A DNA stretch of 50,153 nucleotides from JAAGZL01 sp050290785 (lineage in GTDB: Bacteria; Pseudomonadota; Gammaproteobacteria; Chromatiales; Chromatiaceae). The stretch's first letter is position 1. Each line of letters opens with the position of its first letter. The translations under genes were made by a program, and so were the position numbers. Where the stretch lies: assembly GCA_050290785.1 (NCBI GenBank), contig JBNKIR010000010.1:1-50153 (forward strand), in the 5' to 3' direction. The notes under the pieces were generated by a model. The model saw nothing but the letters and a program-made list of their open reading frames with translations, was not told where the DNA came from and searched no databases. Of this stretch, positions 18,630 to 26,820 are shown one piece after another.

Positions 18630-20404
18630 TTCCCTGACTCCTGTTCTGTGATTATCTCTTTAGCCCTTTGTATTGCTGCTTCCACATCGAAGGAGGGTTG
18701 ATACTCTTCACTGGTCAGTCTCTTTCTGAAGGATTCGGGAAACTTTTGATAGGTCTCAAGCATTGGAACCGCCGCCCGTTGCCCCAGACCGCAATGACAG
18801 GCCTGGGTCATCAGATGATTCAATTCATGGATTTCCTTGATATCCAGGTGTGCGCCGTGACCACTTGCCACCTTGTCCGCCATTTGCGCCATCAACTTGG
18901 TTCCAACACGACAGGGGGTGCAAAAGCCGCAACTCTCATGGGCAAAGAAATGGGTGAAATTTACCGCTCGCTCGAACATGTCCCTGCTGGTGTCGAAGAT
19001 CATAAATGACCCGCCGGTATTCGCGTCATCAAATGATATCTCTTTAAAAAACTGTTCAGATGAAATTAGTGAACCACCGGCGCCACCTACCTGAACGGCC
19101 TGCGTGTCTTTCGCGCTGCATTGTTTGAGTATCTTTTTGATGGATATACCCAAGGGGATCTCGTAGATACCTGGTTTTTCACAATCACCACTGATACTTA
19201 ATATCTTCCAACCGATCGAATTACCGCCTTTGGCAAAGATATCGGGGCCATGCTCAAGAATCCTCGCGGCGTAACAGTAGGTTTCGACATTATTGACTAC
19301 GGTTGGCTTATCAAAATACCCGTTGGTAACAGGAAACGGTGGTCTAATCCTGGGGATGCCGCGCATACCCTGGAGCGATTCAATCAACGCCGATTCTTCA
19401 CCGCAGACATAGGAACCAATCCCCATGATTATCTCGATATCAAAATCAAAACCATCCTGGCCTAGAATCTTTGGACCCAGCAGATTATTGTCGCGTCGTT
19501 GCTGCAGTTTTTTTTGTAATTTTCCATGCAGAAAATGGTATTCATGGCGCAGGTAGATAAAGCCCTGTTTCGCACCGATGGTCGCTGCACAAACGGTCAT
19601 GCCATCAAACACTGTATCTGCATATTGATTGAGCAGTACCCTATCCTTAAAGGTGCCCGGTTCTCCTTCATCCGCATTACACACTACATAGCGTTCTGTC
19701 TCTTCTGTTTTGCGGGCGATATTCCACTTTCTATGAGTGGGAAATCCTGCGCCCCCGCAGCCCCTTAGCCCTGACTTCTCCAACTCGCTGATCACGCCCT
19801 CAGGCCCTATCTGCAAGGCCTTCCTTATGGCTGAACCGGTAACGGATTCGGTAGCCAGTAGGGGGCCTTTTTCGTGGATCGTGTCTGTAACCACGAACCA
19901 TTCCTGGGGCCACTTATCAATAGGCATCCCCCTGCTGACCAGCTCTGCAATCTTCTTGATCCGTTCAATATCAAGATTTCCGATGGCATAGCCATTTACC
20001 AACATGGCCGGACCCTGCTCACAAAGTCCGGTGCAGGATGTGGTAGCAATGGTAACTCTGTTATCTTCTCTGGTGATGCCCGGTTTGACGAACAGCAGTT
20101 CGCATAACAGCTGGATCAACTCTTTGCTGCCCAGCATCTGATCCGTGATGTTGTTACTGAAATAGATTTCAAAATCACCTGCATATCTGTCATGCAGGAA
20201 GCTATAAAAATCGATCTTGGACTGGATCTTCATCCTGGCCAGGTCCAGTGCCTCTGACAGCTGCTTAATATCATCCTGACTGATGTAATGTTGGGACAGT
20301 TGAAGGTTGCGCAGCATTTGTAAGACATATTTCTGCTGCCTGCCATACTGTTCCAGTTGGTCTTGCACGTTGGTTTTGATAGTGGTTACCATTTTATTTT
20401 CCAT
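18626..20404 (-). CDS. hoxF: HoxF, NAD-binding diaphorase subunit
   Basis: Binds FMN and NAD and passes electrons from H2 to NAD+; related to NuoF of complex I. Residues 1-165 form a NuoE/HoxE-like domain, in which only the CTGLC pair of the four 2Fe-2S cysteines is evident. The NuoF part follows: GLRGCGGAGFPT and NADEGEPGTFKDR for FMN/NAD, and a 4Fe-4S site with CGFCTPC (492-498) and a Cys near 536. Length is 592 residues, close to Ralstonia HoxF. The ATG at 20404 lacks a clear ribosome site; the ATG at 20392 (Met5) is an alternative. First gene of the operon hoxF-UY-H-W. Confidence 0.94.
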   Translation of the reverse strand: MENKMVTTIKTNVQDQLEQYGRQQKYVLQMLRNLQLSQHYISQDDIKQLSEALDLARMKIQSKIDFYSFLHDRYAGDFEIYFSNNITDQMLGSKELIQLLCELLFVKPGITREDNRVTIATTSCTGLCEQGPAMLVNGYAIGNLDIERIKKIAELVSRGMPIDKWPQEWFVVTDTIHEKGPLLATESVTGSAIRKALQIGPEGVISELEKSGLRGCGGAGFPTHRKWNIARKTEETERYVVCNADEGEPGTFKDRVLLNQYADTVFDGMTVCAATIGAKQGFIYLRHEYHFLHGKLQKKLQQRRDNNLLGPKILGQDGFDFDIEIIMGIGSYVCGEESALIESLQGMRGIPRIRPPFPVTNGYFDKPTVVNNVETYCYAARILEHGPDIFAKGGNSIGWKILSISGDCEKPGIYEIPLGISIKKILKQCSAKDTQAVQVGGAGGSLISSEQFFKEISFDDANTGGSFMIFDTSRDMFERAVNFTHFFAHESCGFCTPCRVGTKLMAQMADKVASGHGAHLDIKEIHELNHLMTQACHCGLGQRAAVPMLETYQKFPESFRKRLTSEEYQPSFDVEAAIQRAKEIITEQESGN

Positions 20405-20422
20405 GTTTCATTGTTGCCACTA

Positions 20423-20439
20423 AGCATAAGAATAGCCAC
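20423..20439 (-). promoter_or_regulatory. Possible sigma-54 promoter of the hox operon
   Basis: The minus strand reads GTGGC, then seven bases, then ATGCT. The GG and GC pairs are 12 bases apart as required, but the flanking -24 bases deviate (CTAT in place of CACG). Start of transcription would fall near 20412, very close to the ATG at 20404, which fits better if translation starts at 20392. Hox operons are RpoN-dependent in Ralstonia. Weak but coherent. Confidence 0.35.
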
Positions 20440-20553
20440 TTTGAGGGGCTTTGCTATATATAGGTTGTTTTGCGTCCTATTTGTTGTTTTCTTTAGGAAA
20501 TCAGCTGTCGTTCCGTTCGATTGGTCTAGGTGGGGATAACACTATTTTCTAAT

Positions 20554-20582
20554 TTGACGCCAAGGCTGACAGCGTCTATGGT
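20554..20582 (+). promoter_or_regulatory. Sigma-70-type promoter for the rightward protease-like gene
   Basis: TTGACG (20554-20559) and TATGGT (20577-20582) are spaced by 17 nt. Transcription would start near 20589, about 85 nt before the TTG start at 20674. Confidence 0.5.
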
Positions 20583-20673
20583 TCATTTCAAGGTTCCGTA
20601 GGCAGGTTATGCACAACTACGGGTGATATGTGTTTTGCACAATAGATTGTCAAAGACTGGATATGGAGAGAAA

Positions 20674-21141
20674 TTGGCCTCGATTCATCTGATTGGCGTC
20701 GGTTCCAACCTTGGTAACGGTAGCATAGGATTAGTCGCTATCGATCGTCTGGAACAGGTCGGTCTGCCGTCAAAATATCCAGAGCATCAGCTCAGTCTGG
20801 CTAAGCTTGGTACCGGACCTGCGCTGCTGGAACATATGCGTGGCGCGGATCTGGCTATCATAATTGATGCGCTTGTTAGTGATTACAAACCTGGAACTGT
20901 TATGCCGTTGCGACCTAATCAGATTGCGCAAGAGGAGTGGGTGCTGTCCGGACATAGCATGAGTATTGCGGAGACCATCGCCTTTGGTGAGGCCTTGGGC
21001 GATCTGCCGGAGAGATTGCTGTTGTTAGGAATAGCGGTGGGGCAGGAGCTCAATCTTACATCTGATGTCGAGATAACCTCCGAAACCCTGGACGGACTGC
21101 AAAGGCATATTGGCCTGGAGATGGAGTTGATATCCTGCTGA
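20674..21141 (+). CDS. Divergent hydrogenase maturation protease-like protein
   Basis: A 155-residue protein of the HycI/HyaD/HoxW endopeptidase fold. It shows the N-terminal IHLIGVGSN, the ADLAIIIDAL block (second metal Asp) and SGHSMSIAETIAFGEAL (His ligand). The usual GDD/ADE motif after the first strand is replaced by LGNGSIGL, so the first acidic nickel ligand is missing. I choose TTG at 20674 because GGAGAG lies just upstream and the chain then starts at the family's first strand. It is divergent from hoxF and has its own promoter. A role in hydrogenase maturation is inferred; activity is doubtful without the acidic residue. Confidence 0.72.
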   Translation: MASIHLIGVGSNLGNGSIGLVAIDRLEQVGLPSKYPEHQLSLAKLGTGPALLEHMRGADLAIIIDALVSDYKPGTVMPLRPNQIAQEEWVLSGHSMSIAETIAFGEALGDLPERLLLLGIAVGQELNLTSDVEITSETLDGLQRHIGLEMELISC

Positions 21142-21256
21142 AGACTGATTGCCATGCATCTTCTTGGCAACTTCAGATTTAGCTCGATACTCCCAGGCAG
21201 TGGTTATCCAGTTGGAGTATGGTATTCAAGGATTGGCCAGGAATACTGTCTCTTTA

Positions 21257-21856
21257 TCACCATGTGATTTCATACATGCAGCTGTCATGACCTTTGCATC
21301 GGCAATCACCGTCCGCATGTTTTACTCTGGCGAAGTTATTACTTCCCTTGGGTTTGAATTTTCTGGCAAAGGCACTAGCCATCCCGAAATCGAAGTCACA
21401 TGGATAGAATGAACTGCAGACATAAAATGCCTTGGTCTCGTTTTTTTTGGGAGGTATGACATATGTATGGCCAATCGCTCCCTCAATAATCTTGTTGTCT
21501 TTATAATCGAAAAGACATACCCCGTCTCTTCTATGGTTCATGTGATAAGCAATATCGATGGACCTTAATGCATCGCCTAATGTCTTTATCCCTTCCGGCC
21601 ATATTCTGTTGTTTATAATCGCCGCGCCAATAAGCTTTACCGTATTTTTTCCGCCTTCATCTGCAATCTTGTTAAACAGCGAGATAAGAGGTTCCAGTGG
21701 GTACCATACCCCTGCCTGAGGATTGGATATGGCATATTCTTTCAGATAGTTTAAGGCGGTTGGTTTAAAGGCCCCCATGGCGTCAATAAACCCTAGGATG
21801 GTTTCCCCGCTTACCTCTACTCCGGCAATGGATCCTCTTGGAGGTCTGTCAATCAT
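21257..21856 (-). CDS. Uncharacterised protein with a C-terminal Cys/His segment, possibly V4R-like
   Basis: A 199-residue soluble protein. The C-terminal part shows YVCSSFYPCDFDFG and then CRCKGHDSCMYEI, a cysteine-rich ending that recalls V4R (4-vinyl reductase) sensor domains, but I do not recognise the family with certainty. I take ATG at 21856 because GGAG lies 7 nt upstream (AGGAG-like), rather than an upstream in-frame start. It lies 22 nt after a PhnA-like gene and ends facing the protease-like gene. Likely a small-molecule or metal binding protein. Confidence 0.55.
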   Translation of the reverse strand: MIDRPPRGSIAGVEVSGETILGFIDAMGAFKPTALNYLKEYAISNPQAGVWYPLEPLISLFNKIADEGGKNTVKLIGAAIINNRIWPEGIKTLGDALRSIDIAYHMNHRRDGVCLFDYKDNKIIEGAIGHTYVIPPKKNETKAFYVCSSFYPCDFDFGMASAFARKFKPKGSNNFARVKHADGDCRCKGHDSCMYEITW

Positions 21857-21878
21857 TGACTTTCTCCGTTTTCGATAA

Positions 21879-22220
21879 TTAGGCCTTCTTAACAAACTCT
21901 GATTTCAGTTTCATCGCGCCTATACCATCAATCTTGCAATCGATGTCGTGATCACCCTCCACCAGGCGGATGTTCTTTACCTTGGTTCCCACCTTGACCA
22001 CGGATGACGACCCCTTGACCTTCAGGTCCTTAATAACGGTGACCGAATCTCCATCCTGTAGTAGTGTGCCATTGGCGTCTGTTACAACCAGTCCATCTTC
22101 ACTCTGGGCGCTGTCTGCGTTCTGGCTCCATTCGTGGGCGCATTCCGGGCATATATACATGGAACCGTCTTCGTAGGTGTATTCGGAATTGCATTTTGGG
22201 CAGTTAGGTAATTTAGTCAT
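21879..22220 (-). CDS. PhnA/YjdM family zinc-ribbon protein
   Basis: A 113-residue protein. The N-terminus has a zinc ribbon (CPKCNSEYTYEDGSMYICPEC) and the C-terminal part is the beta-barrel PhnA domain (DGDSVTVIKDLKVKGSS, KVGTKVKNIRLVEGDHDID). The family is named for phosphonate use in E. coli, but that role is not established and no phosphonate genes are near. The start codon overlaps the stop of the upstream membrane protein gene (ATGA), so the two are translationally coupled. Confidence 0.9.
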   Translation of the reverse strand: MTKLPNCPKCNSEYTYEDGSMYICPECAHEWSQNADSAQSEDGLVVTDANGTLLQDGDSVTVIKDLKVKGSSSVVKVGTKVKNIRLVEGDHDIDCKIDGIGAMKLKSEFVKKA

Positions 22221-22456
22221 TTTTGGTCACTTTTCGGTATTTCAGTATCTTTACTGTCGTCTTTGGGTTTGTCGGTTTGATCCTGCTGTTCTGCTGCAGT
22301 CTGTTTTTTCTCCAGCTTCTTCTGTTCCACCAGCTCTATGTACTGTTTTGGTGTTAGAGTGGTTGCTCTCTCTGGCTTCTCCTTGGGTGCATAGTAGGCG
22401 TAGATGATCACACCTATCAGCACCGGGAATATCACAAAGAATGGCTTTGCTTGCAT
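22217..22456 (-). CDS. Small single-pass membrane protein
   Basis: 79 residues: one N-terminal helix (FFVIFPVLIGVIIYAYYAP, residues 6-24) and a highly charged Lys/Glu/Asp/Gln tail. No known domain. The ATGA overlap with the PhnA-like gene indicates a real coding region. Function unknown. Confidence 0.6.
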   Translation of the reverse strand: MQAKPFFVIFPVLIGVIIYAYYAPKEKPERATTLTPKQYIELVEQKKLEKKQTAAEQQDQTDKPKDDSKDTEIPKSDQK

Positions 22457-22487
22457 AATGGCCTCGGTCTTTCAGTATGAGGAAATT

Positions 22488-23162
22488 CTACGTATCTCTC
22501 AAACTAATAATAGGCCATCCACGGGAGGTGGCATGTTGGGCCAAGATACCGTCCGGGTCAACCGCTACCGGTCTCTCCACTTGCTCCAGCAGTGGAATAT
22601 CGTTGTGAGAGTCACTGTAGAAGCTGCTGCCCGCAAGTGTCTGGCCATGTTGCGCCAGCCAGGAATTGAGCCTTTTGACCTTGCCGTGCTTGTAGCTGGG
22701 ATCCCCAGCAACCCTTCCGGTATAACAGCCATCTATCATTTCCGGTTCAGTGGCGATCAGGTGCTCAATACCCAGTCTGGCCGCGATGGGGGCGGTTACG
22801 AATGAGTTGGTGGCGGTGATTATCAACGTGATATCCCCAGATTGTTGGTGCTTGGCGATCAGATCCCGTCCGGCCTGCAGTATGATTGGATCGATCTTCT
22901 CCCGTAGAAAGCGCTCTCTCAATTCCTCCAGGCTGGTTGGGTCGTTTTCGCTCAGGGGTTTTAGGGAAAATTGTAGAAACTCGAAGATATCCAGTACCCC
23001 TTCATCATATTCGCGGTAGAAACGCTCGTTTTCGCGAGCGTAGTAATCCCCGTCCACCAGGCCGTTTTCCACCAGGAATGTACCCCATAGATAGTCGGAA
23101 TCACCAGCCAGCAGGGTGTTGTCCAGATCAAATATAGCCAGCGCCAATTTATATAACTCCAA
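22488..23162 (-). CDS. HAD-IB family phosphatase (SerB-like)
   Basis: A 224-residue cytoplasmic hydrolase. The nucleophile motif is FDLDNTLLAG (Asp11/Asp13 region), motif II is TLIITATNS, and the last motif is FYSDSHNDIPLLE. The cap insertion follows motif I (DYLWGTFLVENGLVDGDYY), as in HAD subfamily IB. Proteins of this type are often encoded beside rppH and ptsP in gammaproteobacteria, as here. Substrate is not fixed by sequence; phosphoserine or histidinol phosphate are candidates. Confidence 0.88.
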   Translation of the reverse strand: MELYKLALAIFDLDNTLLAGDSDYLWGTFLVENGLVDGDYYARENERFYREYDEGVLDIFEFLQFSLKPLSENDPTSLEELRERFLREKIDPIILQAGRDLIAKHQQSGDITLIITATNSFVTAPIAARLGIEHLIATEPEMIDGCYTGRVAGDPSYKHGKVKRLNSWLAQHGQTLAGSSFYSDSHNDIPLLEQVERPVAVDPDGILAQHATSRGWPIISLRDT

Positions 23163-23441
23163 AATTCAAATGCGGTTAACTATATCAGGGCTTGGGATTA
23201 AATAGGATAGGAATATCAAGACCGTCCGTGGATTCTTATGCTTAATCCCCCCAACCCTATATATAAAATTTACACTCCAAACGTCTGATATTTATGATTA
23301 TTATTTATGATTATCTTGATTTCGTGCTATTGTGTAGCTAACAGACATGCATGTGCATGAAACAGATTAGCGGGTAAGTGCCTAGTGCCGCCGCCATCCG
23401 GTTGGTGCAGACCAGGTCGGGTGATAATAAGGATCAATAAG

Positions 23442-23966
23442 TTGATTGACGCAGATGGTTTTAGGCCCAATGTGGGCATGATTATATGCAATAGCCAGAG
23501 AAGGCTGTTTTGGGGAAGACGGGTAGGGCAGAACGCCTGGCAATTTCCTCAGGGTGGGATCATGGAAAATGAGACCCCGGAACAGGCCATGTTTCGTGAG
23601 CTGGAGGAGGAGGTGGGTCTCAAGTCCCATCAGGTGGAGATCCTTGGTGTTACTGGTGATTGGCTGCGCTATCGCCTGCCCAAGCGCTATATGCGTCACC
23701 ACAGCCAGCCCCTATGCATCGGGCAGAAACAGCGCTGGTTTTTACTCAAGGTTCTGTGTGAAGAGAGTGATTTTTGTCTGGACAGATCACCCAAGCCGGA
23801 GTTTGATCACTGGCGCTGGGTCAAGTACTGGCAGCCCCTGCGTGAGGTGGTCTACTTTAAGCGGCGTGTCTATTCACAGGCGCTTGAGGAGTTGGCTCCC
23901 TATCTGTTTCCTGATGGGGCGCCGATGAGGGCCGGTACGAACTATCTGCGACAGAATCGTCGTTGA
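23442..23966 (+). CDS. rppH: RNA pyrophosphohydrolase RppH
   Basis: Nudix enzyme that removes pyrophosphate from mRNA 5' ends and so triggers decay. The Nudix box is visible as GGIMENETPEQAMFRELEEEVGL. Other family marks are FRPNVGMIICN, WQFPQGG and CIGQKQRWFLL. I choose TTG at 23442 (Met-Ile-Asp-Ala-Asp, matching the E. coli N-terminus), with AAGGA 8 nt upstream; this gives 174 residues. ptsP follows after 32 nt, the same order as rppH-ptsP in E. coli. Confidence 0.94.
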   Translation: MIDADGFRPNVGMIICNSQRRLFWGRRVGQNAWQFPQGGIMENETPEQAMFRELEEEVGLKSHQVEILGVTGDWLRYRLPKRYMRHHSQPLCIGQKQRWFLLKVLCEESDFCLDRSPKPEFDHWRWVKYWQPLREVVYFKRRVYSQALEELAPYLFPDGAPMRAGTNYLRQNRR

Positions 23967-23998
23967 CTATCTGATTACCATTAATTATTTGAACACTT

Positions 23999-26266
23999 AT
24001 GCTTGAGACCTTGCACAGTATCGTTCAGGAGGTTAACAGGGCGCCGGATCTGGATACGGCGCTGGATACCATCGTGCGCAGGGTTAAACAGGCGATCAAG
24101 GCAGATGTCTGCTCGGTCTATCTGAATGATTTCAAGAGACGCAGTCATGTGTTGCGCGCTACCGACGGACTGCATCCGGAGGCAGTAGGCAAAGTGGAGC
24201 TGCCTCTGCATCGAGGCCTGATCGGTCTGGTGTGTGAAAGGGCCGAGCCCATCAATATCGATGATGGTCCCAAGCATCCAAGATATATGTTCGTAGGGGA
24301 GACGGGAGAGACCGTTTTCCACGGATTCCTCGGGGTCCCCATCATACAGAACCGCAAGGTTCTGGGAGTATTGGTTGTCCGCCAGAAGGAACCGCGCCAG
24401 TTTGATGATAATGAGGTGACATTTCTCTTTACCCTGGCGGCGCAGCTGGCCGGGGCCATCACCCACGCCAGCGCCAGCGGTAATCTATGGGAAGCGGAAG
24501 ATAAAGAGAAACAGACCGATAAGCCTTTTTTTCAGGGGAGTCCGGGTACCAGTGGTGTAGCCAGGGGCGAAGCAGTAGTGGTCTATCCCACAGCAGACCT
24601 GGATGCCATACCTGACCGCCCGGCTGAGGATCCTAAGGCTGAGGAAGATGCGTTACTTGCCGCTGTAGCCAATGTGCGCAGTGACCTGGAAAAACTGGAG
24701 AGCAGATTGGAAGGGCGCCTTCCCGCAGAAGACAAGGCCTTGTTCCAGGCCTGGTTGCTGATGCTGGAGGGTGATTCGCTGGTGAATCCTATTCTGGAGC
24801 GCATCAGAGAAGGCAACTGGGCACCCGGTGCCCTCCACAACGTGATCGAAGAGCACGCCCGCGTGTTTGACAGCATGGAGGACAGATATCTGCGTGAGCG
24901 TTCCTCCGATGTGCGCGACCTGGGTCGACGCATCTTGATGCACCTGCAGCAGGATACGCCCAGGGTCATCGATTATCCCGGACGCACCATCCTGGTCGGT
25001 GAGGATATCAGTGCCGTCCAGCTGGCGGAGGTGCCTCCGGAGAAGCTGGCCGGCGTGGTCTCCTCCTCAGGTTCAAGCGCATCGCACGTAGCCATTCTTG
25101 CGCGGGGCATGGGTATACCGGCAGTTATGGGTGTTGTCGGTCTGCCGGTGCATCGCATGGATGGCAAGACCACTATCGTCGACGGCTATACAGGGCGGGT
25201 CTATGTATCGCCGACCCAGGAACTGGTGGATGAATATACGCGTCTGGAGCAGGAGGACCGGGAACTCTCGGCTGAACTGGATTCTTTGCGCGGACTGCCT
25301 GCAGAGACCACTGACGGGGTAAGGATCCCGATCTATCTGAATACAGGCCTGGTATCGGAGATGAGCTCGTTCGGGACCACCGAGTCAGAGGGGGTTGGGC
25401 TGTACCGAACTGAACTTCCATTTATGGGGCGCGATCGATTCCCTGGCGAGGCCTCCCAGTACGAAAACTACAGAGGTATTCTCTCTGCCTTTAGCCCGCG
25501 TCCGGTAACACTGCGTACCCTGGACATCGGTGGCGACAAGCCCTTACCCTATTTTCCGGTAGACGAATCCAATCCGTTTTTGGGCTGGCGTGGTGTGCGT
25601 ATCTCCCTGGATCACCCTGAGATCTTTCTCACTCAGGTAAAGGCCATGTTACGGGCCGCCATCGGTCTCAATAACATGCGGATCATGTTGCCGATGATCA
25701 GTCGGGTAAGTGAGGTGGATGAACTGAAGCTGTTGATCCAGAGGGCCCACGATGAGTTGGCCGAGGACGGCCATGCCGTAACCATGCCCCAGATCGGGGT
25801 GATGGTGGAGGTGCCAGCAGCTGTGTACCAGGCTGAGGAACTTGCGCGGCGAGTGGATTTTCTCTCAGTGGGCAGTAACGATCTTACCCAATATCTTCTT
25901 GCTGTGGACCGCAATAATCCGCGTGTAGCGGAGGTGTACGATGATATGCATCCGGCGGTACTGCGCGCTATCCAGAAGATAGTTGATGGCGCCTCACTCT
26001 ATAACCGCCCGGTTGGAATCTGCGGTGAGTTGGCGGGTAATCCGCTGGCAACGCCACTGCTCATAGGTATGGGAATAGACAATCTCAGTATGAGTGCCAG
26101 CAGTCTGCTCAAGGTGAAGTGGGTGGTGCGCAGCTTCAGCCGTAATCGCGCCAAACAACTGCTGCAGGCCGCCATGTTGATGGAAGAGGCAGAACCGGTA
26201 CGCAAGCTGATGGCCACTACCCTGGACGATATGGGCATGGGTGGGTTGGTACGTCCGGGGCGGTAG
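23999..26266 (+). CDS. ptsP: PtsP, enzyme I of the nitrogen PTS with GAF domain
   Basis: Starts the regulatory phosphorelay PEP to EI-Ntr to NPr to EIIA-Ntr. An N-terminal GAF domain covers residues 15-160. Then come the HPr-binding helical region (180-340), the phosphohistidine domain with H363 (SGSSASHVAILARG) and the PEP-binding barrel, with RTLDIGGDKPLPYF, EVPAAVYQAEEL and the catalytic Cys in GICGELAGNP. Length is 755 residues (E. coli 748). The other PTS-Ntr genes are not in the window. Confidence 0.97.
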   Translation: MLETLHSIVQEVNRAPDLDTALDTIVRRVKQAIKADVCSVYLNDFKRRSHVLRATDGLHPEAVGKVELPLHRGLIGLVCERAEPINIDDGPKHPRYMFVGETGETVFHGFLGVPIIQNRKVLGVLVVRQKEPRQFDDNEVTFLFTLAAQLAGAITHASASGNLWEAEDKEKQTDKPFFQGSPGTSGVARGEAVVVYPTADLDAIPDRPAEDPKAEEDALLAAVANVRSDLEKLESRLEGRLPAEDKALFQAWLLMLEGDSLVNPILERIREGNWAPGALHNVIEEHARVFDSMEDRYLRERSSDVRDLGRRILMHLQQDTPRVIDYPGRTILVGEDISAVQLAEVPPEKLAGVVSSSGSSASHVAILARGMGIPAVMGVVGLPVHRMDGKTTIVDGYTGRVYVSPTQELVDEYTRLEQEDRELSAELDSLRGLPAETTDGVRIPIYLNTGLVSEMSSFGTTESEGVGLYRTELPFMGRDRFPGEASQYENYRGILSAFSPRPVTLRTLDIGGDKPLPYFPVDESNPFLGWRGVRISLDHPEIFLTQVKAMLRAAIGLNNMRIMLPMISRVSEVDELKLLIQRAHDELAEDGHAVTMPQIGVMVEVPAAVYQAEELARRVDFLSVGSNDLTQYLLAVDRNNPRVAEVYDDMHPAVLRAIQKIVDGASLYNRPVGICGELAGNPLATPLLIGMGIDNLSMSASSLLKVKWVVRSFSRNRAKQLLQAAMLMEEAEPVRKLMATTLDDMGMGGLVRPGR

Positions 26267-26291
26267 GGTTTGTCCGGGTACTATAAGGCCG

Positions 26292-26322
26292 GTCCGCAAA
26301 TGAACGCGAGTGGCCACGAATA
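26292..26322. repeat. Dispersed intergenic repeat, copy 3
   Basis: GTCCGCAAATGAACGCGAG followed by a CCACGAAT unit. The first 17 bases match copy 1 after sucD exactly. It lies between ptsP and a small membrane protein gene. Confidence 0.6.
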
Positions 26323-26326
26323 ATAA

Positions 26327-26785
26327 ATGTTGGTGGTACAAGGCGTGATAGTTTCTTGGTTTATTGCAACTCTCATTACCAGTTTTCTAACCGTTTTGAT
26401 CAACCATACTAGTTATCCTTCAATTCCTGTGGGGACTACTGAGATGTTTATTTCCCCCAGCTTGCTGCCAGTAATGATGCAGGCAATTATTATCAATCTG
26501 TTTTTCTGGTTTCCAGCGATTGTATATCTCCACAAAAATAAAAAAGTTTCACTTGGCTCGTCCGTGATCTCCAGCATCGTCGCCGCCTTCATTGGCGGTG
26601 TGTGTATTATTGGAGTAGGTGTTTTGTTCTTCTACGTTTCGGTGGCCGATGAATTTCCAGAGTATACGGACTGGACCATTGGCCAGGTCCATTACTGGCC
26701 GGGCATTGTAAGTAATATCGTACTGTGGGTGGTCAACGGGGTTATTTTCTGGAAATTATATTGCAAATTCGCTACTAGCAAATAA
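26327..26785 (+). CDS. Uncharacterised four-helix membrane protein
   Basis: 152 residues with about four hydrophobic segments (near 5-25, 52-68, 78-105 and 125-145) and few charges. No family recognised. The ATG at 26327 has no ribosome site; a GTG at 26345 preceded by AAGG is a possible start and would remove six residues. It lies alone between ptsP and a convergent ABC transporter operon. Confidence 0.5.
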   Translation: MLVVQGVIVSWFIATLITSFLTVLINHTSYPSIPVGTTEMFISPSLLPVMMQAIIINLFFWFPAIVYLHKNKKVSLGSSVISSIVAAFIGGVCIIGVGVLFFYVSVADEFPEYTDWTIGQVHYWPGIVSNIVLWVVNGVIFWKLYCKFATSK

Positions 26786-26820
26786 GGTCTATGCTTCCCC
26801 ACATATATCGGGGAGCCATG

